Source of the DNA: CAZSNH01 sp052388455
GTDB taxonomy: Bacteria > Pseudomonadota > Alphaproteobacteria > Rhizobiales > Hyphomicrobiaceae
DNA: 64,000 nucleotides
NCBI GenBank assembly: GCA_052388455.1
Contig: JBQTIA010000092.1
Span: 1 to 64,000, forward strand
Reading direction: 5' to 3'
A model generated the notes under the pieces. It was not told the origin of the DNA and did not search any database. It worked only from the letters and a program-made list of their open reading frames with translations. Position 1 is the first letter of the stretch, and each line of letters starts with the position of its first letter. Of this stretch, positions 41,004 through 51,409 are shown one piece after another. Made by a program: the position numbers and the translations under genes.

Positions 41004-43706
41004 TCAGAAGCGCTTCAACAGCCGTTCCAGGTAGTCCAGCTCCACCGGCGGCCGTGACGCTTCGCTCGACCGGCGGCGAAGCTCTTCGAGAATTTCCCGC
41101 GCCCGCTGCTGGTCGATCTGGTCCGGGACTTTCACCGACGTTCCGAGGTCTGGTCCTTGCGAGCGCTGCGGCCGTCCTAGCGGATCGCGAGGCGTCTTGC
41201 CGTCGCGCCCGTTGCGGCCCGGCATCTGAGCGGCCATCTGCTCACCCATCTGCTTGCCGCTTTCGCGCAGCTGCTCGAGCGCTTCTCCCTGCTGCTCGGT
41301 CGCCTCCGCGAAATCGCCCTCGCGCAGCGCCTGCTCGGCGCTCTGCATGGCGCTCTCGGCGGCGTCGAGCTGCTCCGGCGAGCCGAGGCCCTTTTCGCGC
41401 AGGTCGCGCTGCAGCTTCGCCAGCCGGTCCTTCAACTCGCGCTGACGCTGGCCGAGCTGGCCTTCGTTGCCTTCCTGGCCGGCGCCATCACCGTCCTCGC
41501 CATTGGGGTCCACGCCTCCCTGCTGCTGTCCCTGCTGACCGCGCTGGCCCGGCTGACCGCCACGGCCGGCTTTGCGCTGGCCGCTGGGTGCGGAATTCTC
41601 GCCCTTCCGGCCCTTCTCGCCGCCCGGCATGCCGCGCATGTTGGGTTTCTGCTGGCCCTCGCCCTTCGAGCCGCCGTCCTCCTTGCGCATTTCCTCGAAA
41701 GTTTCGTCCATCAGCTTCTGCTGGTCGCCGGCCATGTCGCCGATGTCTTCCATGGCTTTCTGCATGTCGCGGCTCTGCTGGCGCTCCTTCTCGGTCATCT
41801 TGCCGGCCTGCAAGCGTTCCATGAGGTCCTGCATCTCGGACAGGAGTTGCTGGGCCTCCTCGCGCGAGCCGTTTCTGGCCATGTCCTCGAGATTTTTCAT
41901 CATCTCTTCCAGATCCTGCTGGCTCAGCGCCTCCTTGTTGGGATCGCGCCCTTCCTGCATGTCCTGGTCGCCGGCTTCCTTGGCGAGCTGCTGCATGTAG
42001 TCGTTGAGCGCCTGCTTTAATTCCTGCATCAGCTTGCGGATTTCTTCCTCGGAGGCGCCGCTTTCCAGTGCCTTGGCGAGCTTGTCCTGCGCCTCCTTCA
42101 GCCGACGCTCCGCTTCCGACAAATCGCCGTCCTCGATCCGGAGCGCGATGTGCCAGAGCTGCTTGATGCTGCTCGCCATGCCGGCGCGGGTGCGGTCGGC
42201 CTCCAGGCGATGATAGACCGTGCGCAGGCCGAGGTAGACGCGGGTGTCCTCGATGAAGCCCTCGGGCCGATAGGTCAGCGCGTCGAGCGCGGTCCGCACC
42301 TGACGACGGTAGCGATGGTCGTCCAGCAGCTTGCGACGCTGCTCGACCACCGCCAGCGCCAGCGGCTTGGTGAAGCGCTTTTCCGGCAAGACGATCTCGA
42401 TCGGCTCCGACGTCCCGGTCTGCCCGGCCACGTCCTTGGCGACCAGCCGCATCGTCACCTTGAGCCCGGCCCAGGGATGCGACGCGGTCTCGACATACGT
42501 GTGCTGCTCGCCGTCCTTCGATGACGCCGTCGGCAGCCTCAGCGTGATCGGCGGCGGCTTGACGGCCGGCCAGCGCGGTCCCTTCAGAGGCTCGGCCTGC
42601 GCCCAGGCTTTCGCCGGATCTACCGCCTTCTTCTTCGACTTTTCGAGCCGGGCTTCCGCCGACGCGACGCCGTAATCGTCCTCGACCTTGTAGGTCAATT
42701 TCATCGAACCGCGCGGCGTGACCTCCGGCTTCTTGGTCAGCACGATGCGCGGTGCATGGTCGGGAATGACGTCGACGCGCCAGCGCGCCATCTCACGCCG
42801 GCCGTTCAGCACCCGCAGCACGACCGGGCGGCGCAGCTCGTAGCGGATTTCCGAAATGCCGCCGGCGGCCTTCTTTTCGTCGGCCATCAACGTCTGCGGC
42901 TCGGCCCCGTCGCCGCCGATCTCGATCGCCAACCGGTCGATGCCGGTTCCGCTGCCGCGCACGATGAGCATGCTGCGCTCGGGAACTTCAGGCGTCCCTT
43001 CGCCGAGCTTTACCTCGGCCGCGCTCGCCCCGCCGAGTGCGGCGGCGCCGTCCGCCAGCATCAGCGGCGGCTTGCCGGTGTAGGGCGGCGGCGACACCCA
43101 GGCATCGAGACGCGCGTCGATCCCGGCAGCCGTGCCGAACTTGAAGGCCGATTTCAAACGGTCGAGGGAGCCGGTGCCGATCAGGCCGCCGAGCGTGACG
43201 ATGAACAGCAGCAGCAGGGCCCGCAGCGCATAGGGATCATATCGGTCGGTGCGCGGCCGCGGCGGGCCCGGACGCAGTCCGGCGAGCGCCTGGGCCATGC
43301 GGAGACGGTGCGCCTTCCAGAGCTGCATGGTGGCCGGATCGGACGCCACGCTCGACAGCGTGTCTTCGTAGGAAGAGGCCGGGCGGTGCGGTACGCCCGA
43401 GACGCGCTCGATGCGGCTGATGGCCTCCTCGCGCGTCGGCCAGTGGATGCGGCCGGCATAGATGATCGCCGCCAGAAGTGCGAGACCGAACAGGCCCGCG
43501 AAGACCGTGTGCATCGTGTCGCCGAGCATCGGCCACAGCCCGAGCAGCGAGGCCAGCACGAAAACGCCGGCGACAACGACGATGATCCACAGCCTGAGCC
43601 AGAGCTGCTCGAACACCATCGCGAGCCGCGCGCGGCGCACCTTGCGCTCGAAGCTGCGTGTCAGCGTCAGGCGACTGGCGGTGTCGTGGCTTTTCGAGGG
43701 GCGCAT
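41004..43706 (-). CDS. TIGR02302/DUF4175 family membrane protein
   Basis: The 900-residue protein has two N-terminal membrane helices (about 38-60 and 65-87) and a third near 163-183. A beta-rich extracytoplasmic region with 'KPPLMLADGAAALGG' follows. The C-terminal half is long, helical and rich in Glu, Gln, Met and Arg, with low-complexity stretches ('PGQRGQQGQQQGGVDPNGED'). The pattern matches the alphaproteobacterial TIGR02302 family, typically encoded next to lysA. Function is unknown; envelope or division roles are only inferred from the neighbours. Confidence 0.88.
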   Translation of the reverse strand: MRPSKSHDTASRLTLTRSFERKVRRARLAMVFEQLWLRLWIIVVVAGVFVLASLLGLWPMLGDTMHTVFAGLFGLALLAAIIYAGRIHWPTREEAISRIERVSGVPHRPASSYEDTLSSVASDPATMQLWKAHRLRMAQALAGLRPGPPRPRTDRYDPYALRALLLLFIVTLGGLIGTGSLDRLKSAFKFGTAAGIDARLDAWVSPPPYTGKPPLMLADGAAALGGASAAEVKLGEGTPEVPERSMLIVRGSGTGIDRLAIEIGGDGAEPQTLMADEKKAAGGISEIRYELRRPVVLRVLNGRREMARWRVDVIPDHAPRIVLTKKPEVTPRGSMKLTYKVEDDYGVASAEARLEKSKKKAVDPAKAWAQAEPLKGPRWPAVKPPPITLRLPTASSKDGEQHTYVETASHPWAGLKVTMRLVAKDVAGQTGTSEPIEIVLPEKRFTKPLALAVVEQRRKLLDDHRYRRQVRTALDALTYRPEGFIEDTRVYLGLRTVYHRLEADRTRAGMASSIKQLWHIALRIEDGDLSEAERRLKEAQDKLAKALESGASEEEIRKLMQELKQALNDYMQQLAKEAGDQDMQEGRDPNKEALSQQDLEEMMKNLEDMARNGSREEAQQLLSEMQDLMERLQAGKMTEKERQQSRDMQKAMEDIGDMAGDQQKLMDETFEEMRKEDGGSKGEGQQKPNMRGMPGGEKGRKGENSAPSGQRKAGRGGQPGQRGQQGQQQGGVDPNGEDGDGAGQEGNEGQLGQRQRELKDRLAKLQRDLREKGLGSPEQLDAAESAMQSAEQALREGDFAEATEQQGEALEQLRESGKQMGEQMAAQMPGRNGRDGKTPRDPLGRPQRSQGPDLGTSVKVPDQIDQQRAREILEELRRRSSEASRPPVELDYLERLLKRF

Positions 43707-43944
43707 CGGCGGACTCTCGGTTGACTGCGTGACCGGACCTTAGCATTCCGGTCGCGTCTGTCAGATTACCAAGCGGCAATGTTGGCTTCTCTTTGCCGAT
43801 GGTCCCTCCCCCGCGTCGTGTAGATACTCTTTCCACACGTCGTCCCTTCGAAGGCGGCCTACCATCACACCGCATACTTCTAATCACAATCGTGCGTCCG
43901 GCTTGGACAGGCCACTGCCACCGTCGCGGGGATGACGGGATTGG

Positions 43945-45213
43945 TCAGCCGAGCCAATCGGGGATGCGGTCGGCGGCGAGCATCTGGTCGTAGCTCGGAC
44001 GGGGGCGGATAACGGCCGTTTGCGAGCCCCGGACCAGCACCTCCGGCACTAGGGGGCGGGTGTTGTACTCCGACGCCATGACCGCCCCGTAGGCGCCGGC
44101 CGTCATCACGGCCATCAGGTCTCCGGGCGCGAAAGCGGGCAGCGGCCGCCGGACCGCCAGATAGTCTCCGGTCTCGCAGACCGGGCCGACGATGTCCTGC
44201 ACGACGGGCTCACGGCTGCGCAGCGCCTCCTCGACGGGCCAGATGTCGTGATGCGCCTCGTAGAGCGTCGGCCTCAGGAGGTCGTTCATGGCTGCGTCGA
44301 CGATGGTGAAAAGGCTTTCGGCCCCGCGCTTGGCGTAGATGACGCGCGTGACCAGCACACCCGCGTTTCCGACGATCATGCGGCCGGGTTCGAGCACCAG
44401 TTTCAGACCGAGATCACCGAGCTCGGCCGCGGCGACCGCAGCATACTCGTCGGGATGCGGGGGCACGTCGTTTGAGCCGCGATAGGGCACGCCGAGGCCG
44501 CCTCCGATGTCGAGATGCTCCAGCTCATGTCCCTCGCGGCGCAGCTCTATGGCGAGGTCGCGCATCAGCCGGAACGCGGCGCGGAACGGTGCCAGCGTGG
44601 TGATCTGGCTGCCGATGTGCATATGGATGCCGGCCACCCGGATGCCGGGCAGCGCACGGGCATGGGCATAGAGCGCCAAGGCCCGATCGTAGGGAATACC
44701 GAACTTGTTCTCCGCCTTGCCCGTCGAGATCTTGGCGTGCGTCTGCGCATCCACGTCGGGGTTGACGCGGATGGCGACGCGCGCGGTCGCGCCCTTGCCG
44801 GCCGCCACCTCGCTCAAGGCGTCCAGCTCCGGCTCGCTCTCGACGTTGAAGCCGAGAATGCCCTCGTCCAAGGCATAGGCCATCTCGGCGCGGGTCTTGC
44901 CGACACCGGCGAAAATGATGCGATCCGGAAGTACTCCGGCCGCCCGGGCACGGCGCAATTCGCCTTCCGAGACGACATCCATGCCGGCGCCGAGGCGGGC
45001 CATGGTCTTGAGCACTGCAAGGTTGGAGCACGCTTTGACGGCGAAGCAGATCAGCGCGTTCTGACCCCTGAACGCCTGCGCCAGCACCATGAAATGCCGT
45101 TCGAGCGTCGCCGTCGAGTAGCAGTAGAAGGGCGTGCCGACCTCGTCCGCGAGGCGCGCGAGGGAGACCTCTTCGGCGTGCAGAACGCCGCCGCGGTAGT
45201 CGAAATGATGCAT
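43945..45213 (-). CDS. lysA: diaminopimelate decarboxylase
   Basis: The 422-residue PLP enzyme converts meso-diaminopimelate to L-lysine. Lys60 in 'CFAVKACSNLAVLK' binds PLP; 'HMHIGSQI', 'LDIGGGLGVPY', 'LEPGRMIVGNAGVL' and 'GPVCETGDYLA' are family motifs. Together with dapD and dapE in this window it covers three steps of the succinylase lysine pathway. Normally lptM and argH lie directly upstream; here a von Willebrand gene on the other strand intervenes. Confidence 0.96.
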   Translation of the reverse strand: MHHFDYRGGVLHAEEVSLARLADEVGTPFYCYSTATLERHFMVLAQAFRGQNALICFAVKACSNLAVLKTMARLGAGMDVVSEGELRRARAAGVLPDRIIFAGVGKTRAEMAYALDEGILGFNVESEPELDALSEVAAGKGATARVAIRVNPDVDAQTHAKISTGKAENKFGIPYDRALALYAHARALPGIRVAGIHMHIGSQITTLAPFRAAFRLMRDLAIELRREGHELEHLDIGGGLGVPYRGSNDVPPHPDEYAAVAAAELGDLGLKLVLEPGRMIVGNAGVLVTRVIYAKRGAESLFTIVDAAMNDLLRPTLYEAHHDIWPVEEALRSREPVVQDIVGPVCETGDYLAVRRPLPAFAPGDLMAVMTAGAYGAVMASEYNTRPLVPEVLVRGSQTAVIRPRPSYDQMLAADRIPDWLG

Positions 45214-45425
45214 GGAGTGGCCCGGCTTGGTTCGGGCAGGAGCTATACGGGGCGCAGCCCGTCCCGCGCAATGGCCCCTCGCAATGATCTGCGCCGTGCC
45301 AGATTGTCTGGTTTAGGCTCTTCCGTTAACAAATTGATAAGTCTGAATTTTTGGCAGAATTCAACGACTTGGATGTAGGCTTAGAAAGATGTCCCGTTGC
45401 CATTTGCAGTTTCGGAATCGGCAGC

Positions 45426-46661
45426 ATGATCGCAAACTCGAAAGTCAATCGCTGGTTTGACTCACTCACCGCCGGCACAGGGGGTGGCGTATCCATCCTC
45501 TTTGGTGTTTCGCTGATCGTGCTGGCTGGTGCGGTCGGTGTAGCGATGGACTCATCGAGGGCGCACCGTGCCAGCAATGCGTTGCAGGGTGCGCTCGACG
45601 CCGGTGTCCTGGCGGCCGCCAAGCTCGAACCGGGCTCGGAACTGGAACAGATTGTTTCGGTGGCCACTGCCAGCGCTCGATTCAACCTCGAAACAGAGCC
45701 TGAATTGCGGGCTGGAGCCAAACTCGAATTCAAGCAGGAAGGTGGAGTCGTCCGTGGCATCGCCCATTATGAGATGGAAACGACGCTGACCCGCGTCCTC
45801 GGAATCAATTCACTCAAGCTGACGTTGAACAGTGCGGCGACCAGTGCCAGCACCGGGGTGGAGCTGATGCTCGTGCTCGACGTGAGCGGCTCGATGGGCA
45901 GCCGCGGAAAAATCGACGCAGCGCGTCAGGCGTCGGTCGAACTGATTGATCTGATTTATGGAAATGCCGAAACGCGACCCGACACTTACGTCGGCATTAC
46001 TCCATTTTCTGGCCGTGTGAACATCAACGGTTACGGGCGTGCCTGGATGACCGGTGCGGCACCGTCCAGTGCAGCCAGCAAGCTTTGCACCGATCTGCGC
46101 TCGACTGGCACCGAGGAAAACGACGAACTCCCCTCGATTGAACCATTCCCCTATTTCTCGGGCAGTACGAATGTCTGCCCAGACTTCGAGGCGGTTGGTC
46201 TCTCCACCCACAAGACCCCGGTCCGCGAGGCCGTAATGGCACTGGAGCCTGGCCATGGCACAAGTACCAACAAGGGCATGGTATGGGGCTGGCGCATGAT
46301 TTCCCCTAAGTGGAAAGGCATGTGGGGGAACCCCGACCTGCCGCTCTCACGCGCTGAATCGCCCGGCAAGATCGTCGTCATGATGACCGATGGACAGAAC
46401 CATCCAGGCCAGTCCGGCGATCCCTACACGACAGCCGAAGCCGACGCACAGCTCCTGCGCGAATGCACGGCCATGAAGGAAGAGGGCATTCGCATTTTCA
46501 CCGTAGCCCTCGACATGGGGAGCGCGCTGACCAGTCTTTATCAGCAGTGCGCCACCTCACCCTCCAATCATTACGATGCTGCCGACGGTACAGAGCTGCA
46601 GCGCGTTTTCAATGAGATTGGCGGCATCATCTCGCGCGGACATGTCCGGCTCGTCGATTGA
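45426..46661 (+). CDS. TadG-like protein with von Willebrand factor A domain
   Basis: The 411-residue protein starts 'MIANSKVNRWFDSLTAGTGG', with a membrane helix (about 22-40) and the TadG-like segment 'AVGVAMDSSRAHRASNALQG'. A von Willebrand A domain follows, with MIDAS 'LDVSGSMGS' and later 'MTDGQNHPGQSGD'. It is likely exported and anchored, with a metal-dependent adhesion fold. ATG 45426 is preferred over a TTG at 45351. It sits between lysA and lptM against their direction, and no tad genes adjoin it. Confidence 0.82.
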   Translation: MIANSKVNRWFDSLTAGTGGGVSILFGVSLIVLAGAVGVAMDSSRAHRASNALQGALDAGVLAAAKLEPGSELEQIVSVATASARFNLETEPELRAGAKLEFKQEGGVVRGIAHYEMETTLTRVLGINSLKLTLNSAATSASTGVELMLVLDVSGSMGSRGKIDAARQASVELIDLIYGNAETRPDTYVGITPFSGRVNINGYGRAWMTGAAPSSAASKLCTDLRSTGTEENDELPSIEPFPYFSGSTNVCPDFEAVGLSTHKTPVREAVMALEPGHGTSTNKGMVWGWRMISPKWKGMWGNPDLPLSRAESPGKIVVMMTDGQNHPGQSGDPYTTAEADAQLLRECTAMKEEGIRIFTVALDMGSALTSLYQQCATSPSNHYDAADGTELQRVFNEIGGIISRGHVRLVD

Positions 46662-46750
46662 TGTGTTCACGCGCATGAACTACGTCGCCGAAGCGATACG
46701 GCGGTCACTTCCGGGGCGCATAGCCCTTGGTTCCGGCTTTCAATGCAGAA

Positions 46751-46954
46751 TTAGCGGATCAGCCCGTCGAGGATGAAGCCCTTGTGCGGCTTGGGGGCGG
46801 CGTCGGCCGGTTTGCCCTGGCCGCTCTCGGCGCTGGCGCTGGTATCGGTCGACGTCTCGGAGTTGGGAGGCGGCTCTAGCGCGCCACGAATGCCGCAGCC
46901 CGCCAGCGAAAGCGCCAGCAGGGAAAGGACGGCCAGGGTGCGAACGCTGCTCAA
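46751..46954 (-). CDS. lptM: LptM-like (YifL) LPS translocon lipoprotein
   Basis: This 67-residue lipoprotein has leader 'TLAVLSLLALSLAGC' with the lipobox Cys, followed by 'GIRGALEPP', the short conserved segment of LptM/YifL, and a disordered acidic tail ending 'GFILDGLIR'. LptM assists maturation of the LptDE translocon. The likely start is TTG 46954, preceded by GAGGAC; no ATG is suitably placed. It lies downstream of argH on the same strand. Confidence 0.8.
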   Translation of the reverse strand: MSSVRTLAVLSLLALSLAGCGIRGALEPPPNSETSTDTSASAESGQGKPADAAPKPHKGFILDGLIR

Positions 46955-47151
46955 TTCGTGTCCTCGACTTGCCTCGACCTGATGAGGCCCACTCCTGCGC
47001 ATACTTTGGAGCGTCCTATTTCCTTGTGGCTGAGAGGCCCGCGTGCACGCGGCCGGCCGGCCGACCAGTGCGAACCCTCGTATGCACCACTACCCCGCTC
47101 GACACACCCTATGCAGCGGCGCCGGGGAAATTCCGGTGCTGCATCTCATAC

Positions 47152-48561
<1,410 letters not shown>

Positions 48562-48611
48562 GGGGACTGGATCTCCTGAATGGCAACTGTGCGACACGAT
48601 GGGACACGCCG

Positions 48612-49232
48612 ATGAGTAACGACGCGAACAGGGCCGCCCCTCGGTTGCCTTTGGCCATGACGCTCGGGATCGCAGCGCTGTCGGCCGCGATCGGCTTTGC
48701 GGCGGTATACGTCACCCTGGGGCGGAATGACAACGCCGGGACGCCGGCGGCCAGCACTTCAAACAAGCCGGCGGGCACCGGCCTAGCCGGTTTCGTCCGC
48801 AAGGCCGCCCCGGAAGCGCTGACCGACGTGGCGTTTCTCGATCCTGACGGCAAAGAGCTGAAGCTCTCCGCCTTCAAGGGCCGCACGGTGCTGCTGAACT
48901 TGTGGGCCACCTGGTGCGCGCCCTGCCGCAAGGAAATGCCCTCCCTCGACCGTCTCCAGAAGGAACTCGGCTCGGACACCTTCGAGGTGGTGGCGCTGGC
49001 GGTCGACCGGACTGGACTGGAAGGCGCCGGCAAGTTTCTTGACGAGATCAAGGTCGGCAGCCTGAAGCTCTACGCCGATCCGACCGCCCGCTCGGGCGCC
49101 GGGCTGAAGGCGGTCGGAATGCCGACGACGATCCTGATCGACCGCGAGGGCCGCGAGATCGGGCGGCTCGCCGGACCTGCCGAATGGGACAGCGCGGAGG
49201 CCAAGGCGCTGATCGTAGAAGCCCTCAGATGA
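48612..49232 (+). CDS. tlpA: TlpA-family thiol:disulfide oxidoreductase
   Basis: The 206-residue protein has a membrane anchor at about 15-36 and a thioredoxin-fold domain with the 'WATWCAPCRKEMPSL' active site (C102, C105), 'GMPTTILIDREG' and the cis-Pro. Periplasmic TlpA proteins reduce disulfides, for example in cytochrome maturation. The start ATG follows GGGACACGCCG. Its end overlaps the convergent gene by 8 bases. Confidence 0.9.
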   Translation: MSNDANRAAPRLPLAMTLGIAALSAAIGFAAVYVTLGRNDNAGTPAASTSNKPAGTGLAGFVRKAAPEALTDVAFLDPDGKELKLSAFKGRTVLLNLWATWCAPCRKEMPSLDRLQKELGSDTFEVVALAVDRTGLEGAGKFLDEIKVGSLKLYADPTARSGAGLKAVGMPTTILIDREGREIGRLAGPAEWDSAEAKALIVEALR

Positions 49233-49719
49233 TCGTCATCGCCGGCATCAGGTAAGTGGCGACTGCGAGGCCGACCGCCACCAGGGTGACACCGAACATG
49301 AGGGTGTTGCGGGCGACCTCGCGGCCGGCACGTGCGACACTGGCTTCCATCTGCGACAGCTCGTGCAGACGCTTGTTGACAGCTTCGAAGGTCGGATGCG
49401 GCAGGGCGGCATAAGCAGTCCTGTCGCCTTCGATGTGGTCCACACGGCCTTTCAGCTCGCGCGCCGTACGCACGAACTCATCGATCTTGTACTCGCGCGC
49501 ATTGCGCAACGACTCTTCGAAAGTGCGCAGCCGCTTGGTCTGCTCGGCGTGATCGAGCAGCGAAAGCAGCGCCGCTCGCGCGTGCTCGCTGTCCTGGATC
49601 AGCCGTGCGACGCTCGCCTCCAGGTGGTCGATGCGAACGGCCGTATCCGCAATGAACCCGTCGCGGCCTCCGCGCGGAAGCGAGGTGACCGTTCTCGATG
49701 GATCTAAGATGGAGGACAT
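49225..49719 (-). CDS. hypothetical protein with coiled coil and C-terminal membrane helix
   Basis: The 164-residue protein begins 'MSSILDPSRTVTSLPRGGRD'. Residues about 25-130 are helical and charged, consistent with a coiled coil, and residues about 140-160 ('LMFGVTLVAVGLAVATYLMP') form one membrane segment. This is a tail-anchored arrangement with a cytoplasmic N-domain. It overlaps the tlpA tail by 8 bases and diverges from dapD. Function unknown. Confidence 0.7.
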   Translation of the reverse strand: MSSILDPSRTVTSLPRGGRDGFIADTAVRIDHLEASVARLIQDSEHARAALLSLLDHAEQTKRLRTFEESLRNAREYKIDEFVRTARELKGRVDHIEGDRTAYAALPHPTFEAVNKRLHELSQMEASVARAGREVARNTLMFGVTLVAVGLAVATYLMPAMTII

Positions 49720-49930
49720 GGGGAAACCCTGCAATCGTATGAGTTGCAATATCGGCGGGGCGCCGAGCCGAAAGCCCCACGAGCCGCACGCTATCGCGGC
49801 GGGTTTAAGCAGCGGTAAGCGCCAGACTAAAAAAGCCACGCTGACCGGTCGGCTGCTGGCGGGCGTTGACACGATGCCGAGCCAGGCGCCACAAGGCAGC
49901 CTCATCGAACGCACCAAGCGGGATAGAGCC

Positions 49931-50782
49931 ATGTCGCACGCGGAACTTGCCGAGATCAAAGAAACGATCGAAACCGCCTGGGAGGCGCGAGACTCGATCG
50001 ACAGCGATACCAAGGGCGCCGTACGCAAGGCGGTCGAGGAGGCGCTGCGGCTGCTCGACAAGGGCAAAGCGCGGGTGGCGGAAAAGTCCGACGGCACCTG
50101 GGTGGTGAACCAGTGGCTGAAGAAGGCGGTGCTGCTCTCCTTCCGGCTCAACGAGATGGAGCTGATCAAGGGCGGGCCGGCCGGCTCGTACTATTGGGAC
50201 AAGGTGCCACCGAAGTTCGAAGGCTGGGACAAGGACGATTTCAAAAAGGGCGGATTCCGCGTGCTGCCCGGAGCCATCGTGCGCCGCTCGGCCTACATCG
50301 CGCCGGGCGTCGTGCTGCTGCCTTCGTTCGTCAACCTCGGTGCCTACGTCGACAGCGGCACCATGGTCGACACCTGGGCCACCGTCGGCTCGTGCGCTCA
50401 GATCGGCAAGAACTGCCACATCTCCGGCGGCGCCGGAATCGGCGGTGTGCTGGAGCCCTTGCAGGCCGGACCGGTGATCATCGAGGACAACTGCTTCATC
50501 GGAGCCCGCGCAGAGGTTGCCGAGGGTGTCCTCGTCGGTGAGGGCTCGGTGCTGTCGATGGGCGTCTACCTCGGCGCCTCGACAACCATCATCGACCGTG
50601 CGACGGGTGAAAAGCACTTCGGCAAGGTGCCGCCGTATTCAGTGATCGTGTCCGGCAGCATGCCCGGCAAGCCGCTGCCGAACGGCGAGCCGGGTCCCAA
50701 TCTCTACTGCGCCGTCATCGTCAAGCGCGTCGACGAAAAGACCCGATCGAAGACCAGCATCAACGAGCTGTTGCGCGACTGA
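49931..50782 (+). CDS. dapD: 2,3,4,5-tetrahydropyridine-2,6-dicarboxylate N-succinyltransferase
   Basis: The 283-residue left-handed beta-helix acyltransferase succinylates tetrahydrodipicolinate in lysine and DAP synthesis. The hexapeptide region includes 'SAYIAPGVVLLPSFVNLGAY', 'GSCAQIGKNCHISGGAGIGG' and 'EDNCFIGARAEVAEGVLVGE'. ATG 49931 (MSHAELAEIKETIE) gives the family length; the in-frame extension to 49631 is not coding. dapE lies 1.4 kb downstream. Confidence 0.96.
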   Translation: MSHAELAEIKETIETAWEARDSIDSDTKGAVRKAVEEALRLLDKGKARVAEKSDGTWVVNQWLKKAVLLSFRLNEMELIKGGPAGSYYWDKVPPKFEGWDKDDFKKGGFRVLPGAIVRRSAYIAPGVVLLPSFVNLGAYVDSGTMVDTWATVGSCAQIGKNCHISGGAGIGGVLEPLQAGPVIIEDNCFIGARAEVAEGVLVGEGSVLSMGVYLGASTTIIDRATGEKHFGKVPPYSVIVSGSMPGKPLPNGEPGPNLYCAVIVKRVDEKTRSKTSINELLRD

Positions 50783-50898
50783 CGCGCGGCGGCCGGCGAA
50801 CAGTCGTTCACTCCGGCAAGTCCTAAAGGTTTCGTTAGGATTCGCTAGCTAGGCTCGTTGCTTCGGCTCGAGCACGCGGCGGACGGCGCAGGACATCC

Positions 50899-51222
50899 AT
50901 GGGCTTCTTCAGCAAGCTGCTGGCGGGCGGCGATGGCGGTTCGATCGACGACGGCGACACGCCGGAAGAGCGCCAGCGGCGGGCCGCCGAGGCCGCCCTC
51001 GACCGCATGATCGCGGCCCGCGCCTCGCAGCCCGCTCACCCAGCGAGCCCCGAGACGCGCACTGGTGACCGCCGCTCCGGTCAGGAACGCCGCGTCGAAC
51101 CCGGCCAGTCCGCCGAGGATTTCGTCGAGCGACGCTTGGGCGGCGACCGTCGCCGGACGGGCGGCGAGCCGGCGTCACCGGCATCGTTCGGACGTCGACC
51201 GGCACGACCTGGCCAAACCTGA
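50899..51222 (+). CDS. small disordered hypothetical protein
   Basis: The 107-residue protein starts 'MGFFSKLLAGGDGGSIDDGD' and then is Arg-, Glu- and Pro-rich with repeated RR ('RRSGQERRVEP', 'ERRLGGDRRRTGG'). It has no fold signature. It lies between dapD and the next membrane protein on the same strand and is followed by an 11-bp hairpin. Coding status is likely from its place and start, but function is unknown. Confidence 0.6.
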   Translation: MGFFSKLLAGGDGGSIDDGDTPEERQRRAAEAALDRMIAARASQPAHPASPETRTGDRRSGQERRVEPGQSAEDFVERRLGGDRRRTGGEPASPASFGRRPARPGQT

Positions 51223-51246
51223 GTTTTCCAGCCGCTAGACCACGAT

Positions 51247-51273
51247 CGCTTCGGACCCTATCGGTCCGAAGCG
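51247..51273 (+). terminator. perfect 11-bp hairpin after the small hypothetical gene
   Basis: CGCTTCGGACC (51247-51257) and GGTCCGAAGCG (51263-51273) flank a 5-base loop, with outer ACGAT/ATCGT pairing. No T run follows, so it is a terminator-like or repeat palindrome rather than a canonical terminator. Confidence 0.5.
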
Positions 51274-51290
51274 TGAATCGTCGGTCTCAT

Positions 51291-51333
51291 CTAGAGCGTG
51301 ATTGCGATTCGAAGAAAAACAAACACGCTCTAG
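51291..51333. repeat. Hyphomicrobiales-type palindromic element (CTAGAGCGTG ends)
   Basis: CTAGAGCGTG (51291-51300) is mirrored by CACGCTCTAG (51324-51333) around an AT-rich centre containing ATTCGAAG. The 43-base layout resembles the CTAGAGC(A/G)TG...CTCTAG palindromes that recur between genes in Bradyrhizobium and relatives. That comparison is from memory. Confidence 0.65.
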
Positions 51334-51409
51334 AGCCTTTCCGGCACTGCCCACAGCCGATTGAGCCGACGCGATTGACCGCGCGCCGCGCCCGTTCCAG
51401 GACTTGGCA

